A stretch of DNA of 64,000 nt. It comes from an uncultured Aquimarina sp. Its GTDB lineage: Bacteria > Bacteroidota > Bacteroidia > Flavobacteriales > Flavobacteriaceae. The notes beneath the pieces were generated by a model. It was not told where the DNA came from. It made no database searches and saw only the letters and a program-made list of their open reading frames with translations. The stretch is taken from NCBI GenBank assembly GCA_947498815.1, contig CANMLU010000002.1, positions 248,001 to 312,000 on the forward strand, written 5' to 3'. Shown here one piece after another: positions 61,954 to 64,000 of this stretch (positions are counted from its first letter, which is position 1; every line of letters begins with the position of its first letter). A program made the position numbers and the translations under genes.

Positions 61954-62065
61954 TTAATAAGTAATTGGATTATAAAAAGGGATAAACAATGAATTCAAAC
62001 TCATGTATTTTCAATAGTAAAAGTAGAGAATACCCTTCGTTTTGGTTGACTAAAGTCCCTATGCC

Positions 62066-62413
62066 TTATTCCAATATAAAATTGGAATCATCACTGTCAT
62101 CTATTCTATGATGTTCCAAATATTCATTAACAATATCGTCTGTCACATTTCCGGTACTCCAAACTCCATAACCACTCGCCCAAAAGTGTTTGCCCCAATA
62201 GCGATAGCTCAATCGTGGAAACTCTTGCTGCATTTTCCTTGAAGTTCTTCCTTTCAACTTCTTTACAATATAACTTACACTTAGCTTGGGAGCATATTCT
62301 ATATGCATATGAATGTGATCCGAACTAACAACTCCCTTTAAAATCTCAATATCTTCTGCTTCACAAATCTGGATCAAAAGTTCTTTGCAGCGAACTTGAA
62401 TGTCTCCTTTCAA
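62066..62413 (-). mobile_element. IS200/IS605-type TnpA transposase, N-terminally decayed
   Basis: About 115 residues of a Y1 HUH transposase: LKGDIQVRCKELLIQICEAEDIEI, the HUH motif in SSDHIHMHIEY, SYIVKKLKGRTSRKMQQEFP, YWGKHFWASGYGVWSTGN and the catalytic Tyr in VNEYLEHHR. The family normally has about 30 more N-terminal residues. Here the frame begins at a TTG, preceded by an in-frame TAG. A remnant of the missing part (SHTSSRLSCHI) lies in another frame at 62427-62459. The gene is therefore probably inactive through deletion plus frameshift. No TnpB gene accompanies it. Confidence 0.85.
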
Positions 62414-62638
62414 TGTCTCGTCCTAAAATATGGCAACTCAAACGACTTGAGGTATGCGAACCTTTTCTTAAATACTATTTCATCTAATCTAAAATATAGA
62501 TGTTTTCGCATTACTAAAGTGCTACAATGAAATTGCAGGGTTTTCACCCTAATCTGAGACCAATCGTAAATGAGTACAAGTACTCATGTTTTATAGCATT
62601 CTAATTCCCATATTTGTACAAATTTAAACGCATAAATT
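62414..62638. other. Region upstream of the lectin gene with two short palindromes
   Basis: It contains the frameshifted transposase remnant (62427-62459), AGGGT-TTTC-ACCCT at 62537-62550 and ATGAGTA-CAAG-TACTCAT at 62570-62587. The last is an 18-bp perfect dyad, 51 bp before the lectin ATG, and could be an operator. ATATTTG near 62611 may be part of a promoter. Confidence 0.45.
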
Positions 62639-63250
62639 ATGAAAACTTACTCAAAAATCATATTAATTATTACCGTATGCTTAACCATTATTTCTTGCAG
62701 TACTGAAGAAAATGAAGATGTACTACAGTCGAATGACAATAACGTTCTTGTAGATGCCAAGGCTGATTTCCTCGGTGAATTACCAAATACCAGTAATCTG
62801 AGCAGAGAAATGTACTTTGCGACGACGTGTCTCAGAGGTGGTAAAAACTATAGAATGGTTCGTGGAACAAAAATAACTATAGCATCATCCTACCTATATA
62901 CCCTGCAAACCGATGGAAATTTTGTTTGCTATAATCTTAAAAAGGCAGGACCAAACCCAGATAATAAGTATGATTTCCCAGTTTGGGCAACAAACACCCA
63001 AAACAAAGCAGTGGAATATATTTATTTTCAAGAAGACGGAAATATGGTAGCCTACAATGCTGATCTTTCTAAGGTAATTTGGAGTAGTAATACGAATTTC
63101 CCATGCACACCCAACAGTGAAGATTATCATTACTTTAAACTTAAAGAAAATGGAGATTTAACAATAAAAAGCAATATTAATTATGTTACTGAAAATTTGT
63201 ACACTGCAAAATCCATGATGCCAGTAACATATCCAGAGAATTTCGAATAA
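62639..63250 (+). CDS. Lipoprotein with bulb-type (mannose-binding-like) lectin domain
   Basis: 203 residues. The lipoprotein signal ends TIISC. Residues about 70-185 form a B-lectin prism with two copies of the QxDGNxVxY sugar-binding signature (LQTDGNFVCY and FQEDGNMVAY), each followed by VWATNT / VIWSSNT, and a third degenerate repeat (KLKENGDLTI). Bulb-type lectins bind mannose; in bacteria they occur in lectin-like bacteriocins and surface adhesins. It sits inside an eroded mobile island, so recent transfer is plausible. Confidence 0.82.
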   Translation: MKTYSKIILIITVCLTIISCSTEENEDVLQSNDNNVLVDAKADFLGELPNTSNLSREMYFATTCLRGGKNYRMVRGTKITIASSYLYTLQTDGNFVCYNLKKAGPNPDNKYDFPVWATNTQNKAVEYIYFQEDGNMVAYNADLSKVIWSSNTNFPCTPNSEDYHYFKLKENGDLTIKSNINYVTENLYTAKSMMPVTYPENFE

Positions 63251-63333
63251 ATCGGTATCTGAATATTGGCTTGGGTAATTAGAGCTTTTTCATAAAAGAT
63301 TGATTTAATATACTCAAGCCATTATTTAAAACG

Positions 63334-63662
63334 ATGAAGAAAATTCTCTTTGTGTGTTCCGCTAATAAAGAAAGATCAAAAACTGTTGAAGACTTTTTCT
63401 CAGAAAAATATTCAGATTTTGAATTTGCATCTGTTGGTACCAATTAAAAACCTGTAAAAAAGAATGAACAAATTTTTTAAACCAATAATTTTTAGACTGG
63501 GCTGATGTAATTTATGTTATGGAAAATAAACACAAAGAACTGATTAACCATAATTCATCTAAATCGTATCATCATAAAGTTACCGTTTTAGAAATCCCCG
63601 ATAAGTATAAATACTATCAAAAAGAATTAATTGACATCTTAGAGTCGAAAATCAATTTATAA
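63334..63662 (+). pseudogene. Broken low-molecular-weight protein-tyrosine-phosphatase-like gene
   Basis: The frame starts MKKILFVCSANKERSKTVEDFF (P-loop-like CSANKERS) and stops at a TAA after SVGTN. Homology continues through a second TAA and, after a frameshift near 63497, as DWADVIYVMENKHKELI to ILESKINL and a stop at 63662. Intact relatives are about 105-110 residues, which matches the total span. Two nonsense changes and a frameshift make it a pseudogene. Confidence 0.75.
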
Positions 63663-63671
63663 TATTCAATT

Positions 63672-64000
63672 TCAATCCATCAAAGCATTTTTCAGAATTG
63701 TAACAGGGTGTAACGCATTACGAGCTGTTCCATCTTTTATTTGATGTCTGCAACTAGTTCCAACAGCAGCTATAATAGTATCTTTTGGAGCTTTTCTGAC
63801 CGCCGGAAACAAAGTTTGTTCGCCTATTTGCATACTAATATCGTAGTGCTCTTTCTCATACCCAAATGATCCTGCCATACCACAACATCCCGATGGAATT
63901 ATAGTAACTTTAAAATTCTTTGGCAAATTGAGATATACAAACGTTGTTTGAATATTCGATAGTGCTTTTTGGTGGCAATGACCATGTAATTTGATGGTCT
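63672..64000 (-). CDS. FAD-linked / (Fe-S)-binding oxidoreductase, C-terminal part (cut by window edge)
   Basis: The frame is open to the window end, so the 5' part is missing. The visible 109 residues have KLHGHCHQKAL, PSGCCGMAGSFGYEKEHY and VGTSCRHQIKDGTARNALHP, the C-terminal cysteine-rich (CCG) domain of GlcD/D-lactate-dehydrogenase-type proteins with a fused Fe-S module. A TTG within it should not be taken as the start. A truncated copy of its last 46 codons lies at 61812-61953. Confidence 0.85.
   Translation of the reverse strand, partial: TIKLHGHCHQKALSNIQTTFVYLNLPKNFKVTIIPSGCCGMAGSFGYEKEHYDISMQIGEQTLFPAVRKAPKDTIIAAVGTSCRHQIKDGTARNALHPVTILKNALMD

Noticed and set aside
61791-61960. Target-site duplication made by the IS200 element
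   Set aside because: IS200/IS605 elements do not duplicate targets, and the two copies are too long and too diverged.
63334-63662. Stop-codon read-through or recoding in the phosphatase-like gene
   Set aside because: Two stops plus a frameshift, with no selenocysteine-type context; decay is simpler.

Overview
The window is A+T-rich DNA from a member of the Bacteroidota, almost certainly a marine Flavobacteriaceae (an Aquimarina-like genome is my best guess, by inference only). The evidence is a FecI-type sigma / FecR / SusC / SusD locus, many exported lipoproteins with SCSDDD-like N-termini, porin-like small beta-barrels, a fused thrA followed by thrB and thrC, weak ribosome binding sites, and occasional TAnnTTTG promoter boxes. 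I see no rRNA or tRNA gene and no CRISPR array. Both window edges cut genes: a DUF779 protein on the left and an FAD/Fe-S oxidoreductase on the right.

Layout. 1-3.0 kb: DUF779, an FKBP-YceI fusion lipoprotein, a ToxR-like membrane regulator and an exported methyltransferase. 3.2-3.97 kb: the most unusual locus, four near-identical tandem 28-codon genes plus a related 44-codon gene, behind an ECF-type promoter and closed by a terminator. 4-9 kb: a fatty acid hydroxylase-like protein, an SRPBCC/ArsR cassette with two matching operators, small membrane proteins and an ECF sigma factor with its membrane partner. 9-14.3 kb: a degenerate hybrid histidine kinase, an M23/LysM peptidase, an OmpA lipoprotein and an RlmI-like methyltransferase. 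14.3-14.44 kb: a candidate small RNA carrying the same ECF-type promoter as the 3.2 kb array. 14.5-18.1 kb: a five-gene ArsR/SDR/PhzF/racemase/reductase operon with two palindromic operators. 18-33 kb: a helicase, two methionine sulfoxide reductases, lipoamide dehydrogenase, aroQ, beta-barrel proteins, xerD, a probable Ntox23-type protein paired with a leucine-rich-repeat lipoprotein, a 119-bp inverted-repeat element and NAD(P)HX repair.

32.8-38.1 kb holds a threonine operon (thrA, thrB, ridA, thrC) preceded by a Thr/Ile-rich leader peptide, which suggests attenuation. 38.1-44.2 kb contains an M28-like peptidase that has lost its metal ligands, a three-gene ATP-grasp / N-formylglutamate amidohydrolase / QEGLA-zincin module, and an intact M20 peptidase. 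44.3-53.9 kb is an S9 peptidase next to the SusCD-FecIR uptake locus. 54-61.8 kb is mostly housekeeping: gcvT, a sugar-nucleotide reductase-like protein, a DCC-family protein, a dicarboxylate symporter, aroC and miaE.

The last 2.2 kb (61.8-64 kb) is an eroded accessory island. It has a decayed IS200-type transposase, a bulb-lectin lipoprotein and a broken low-molecular-weight phosphatase gene. It is bounded by a truncated copy and the intact copy of the same Fe-S oxidoreductase C-terminus.
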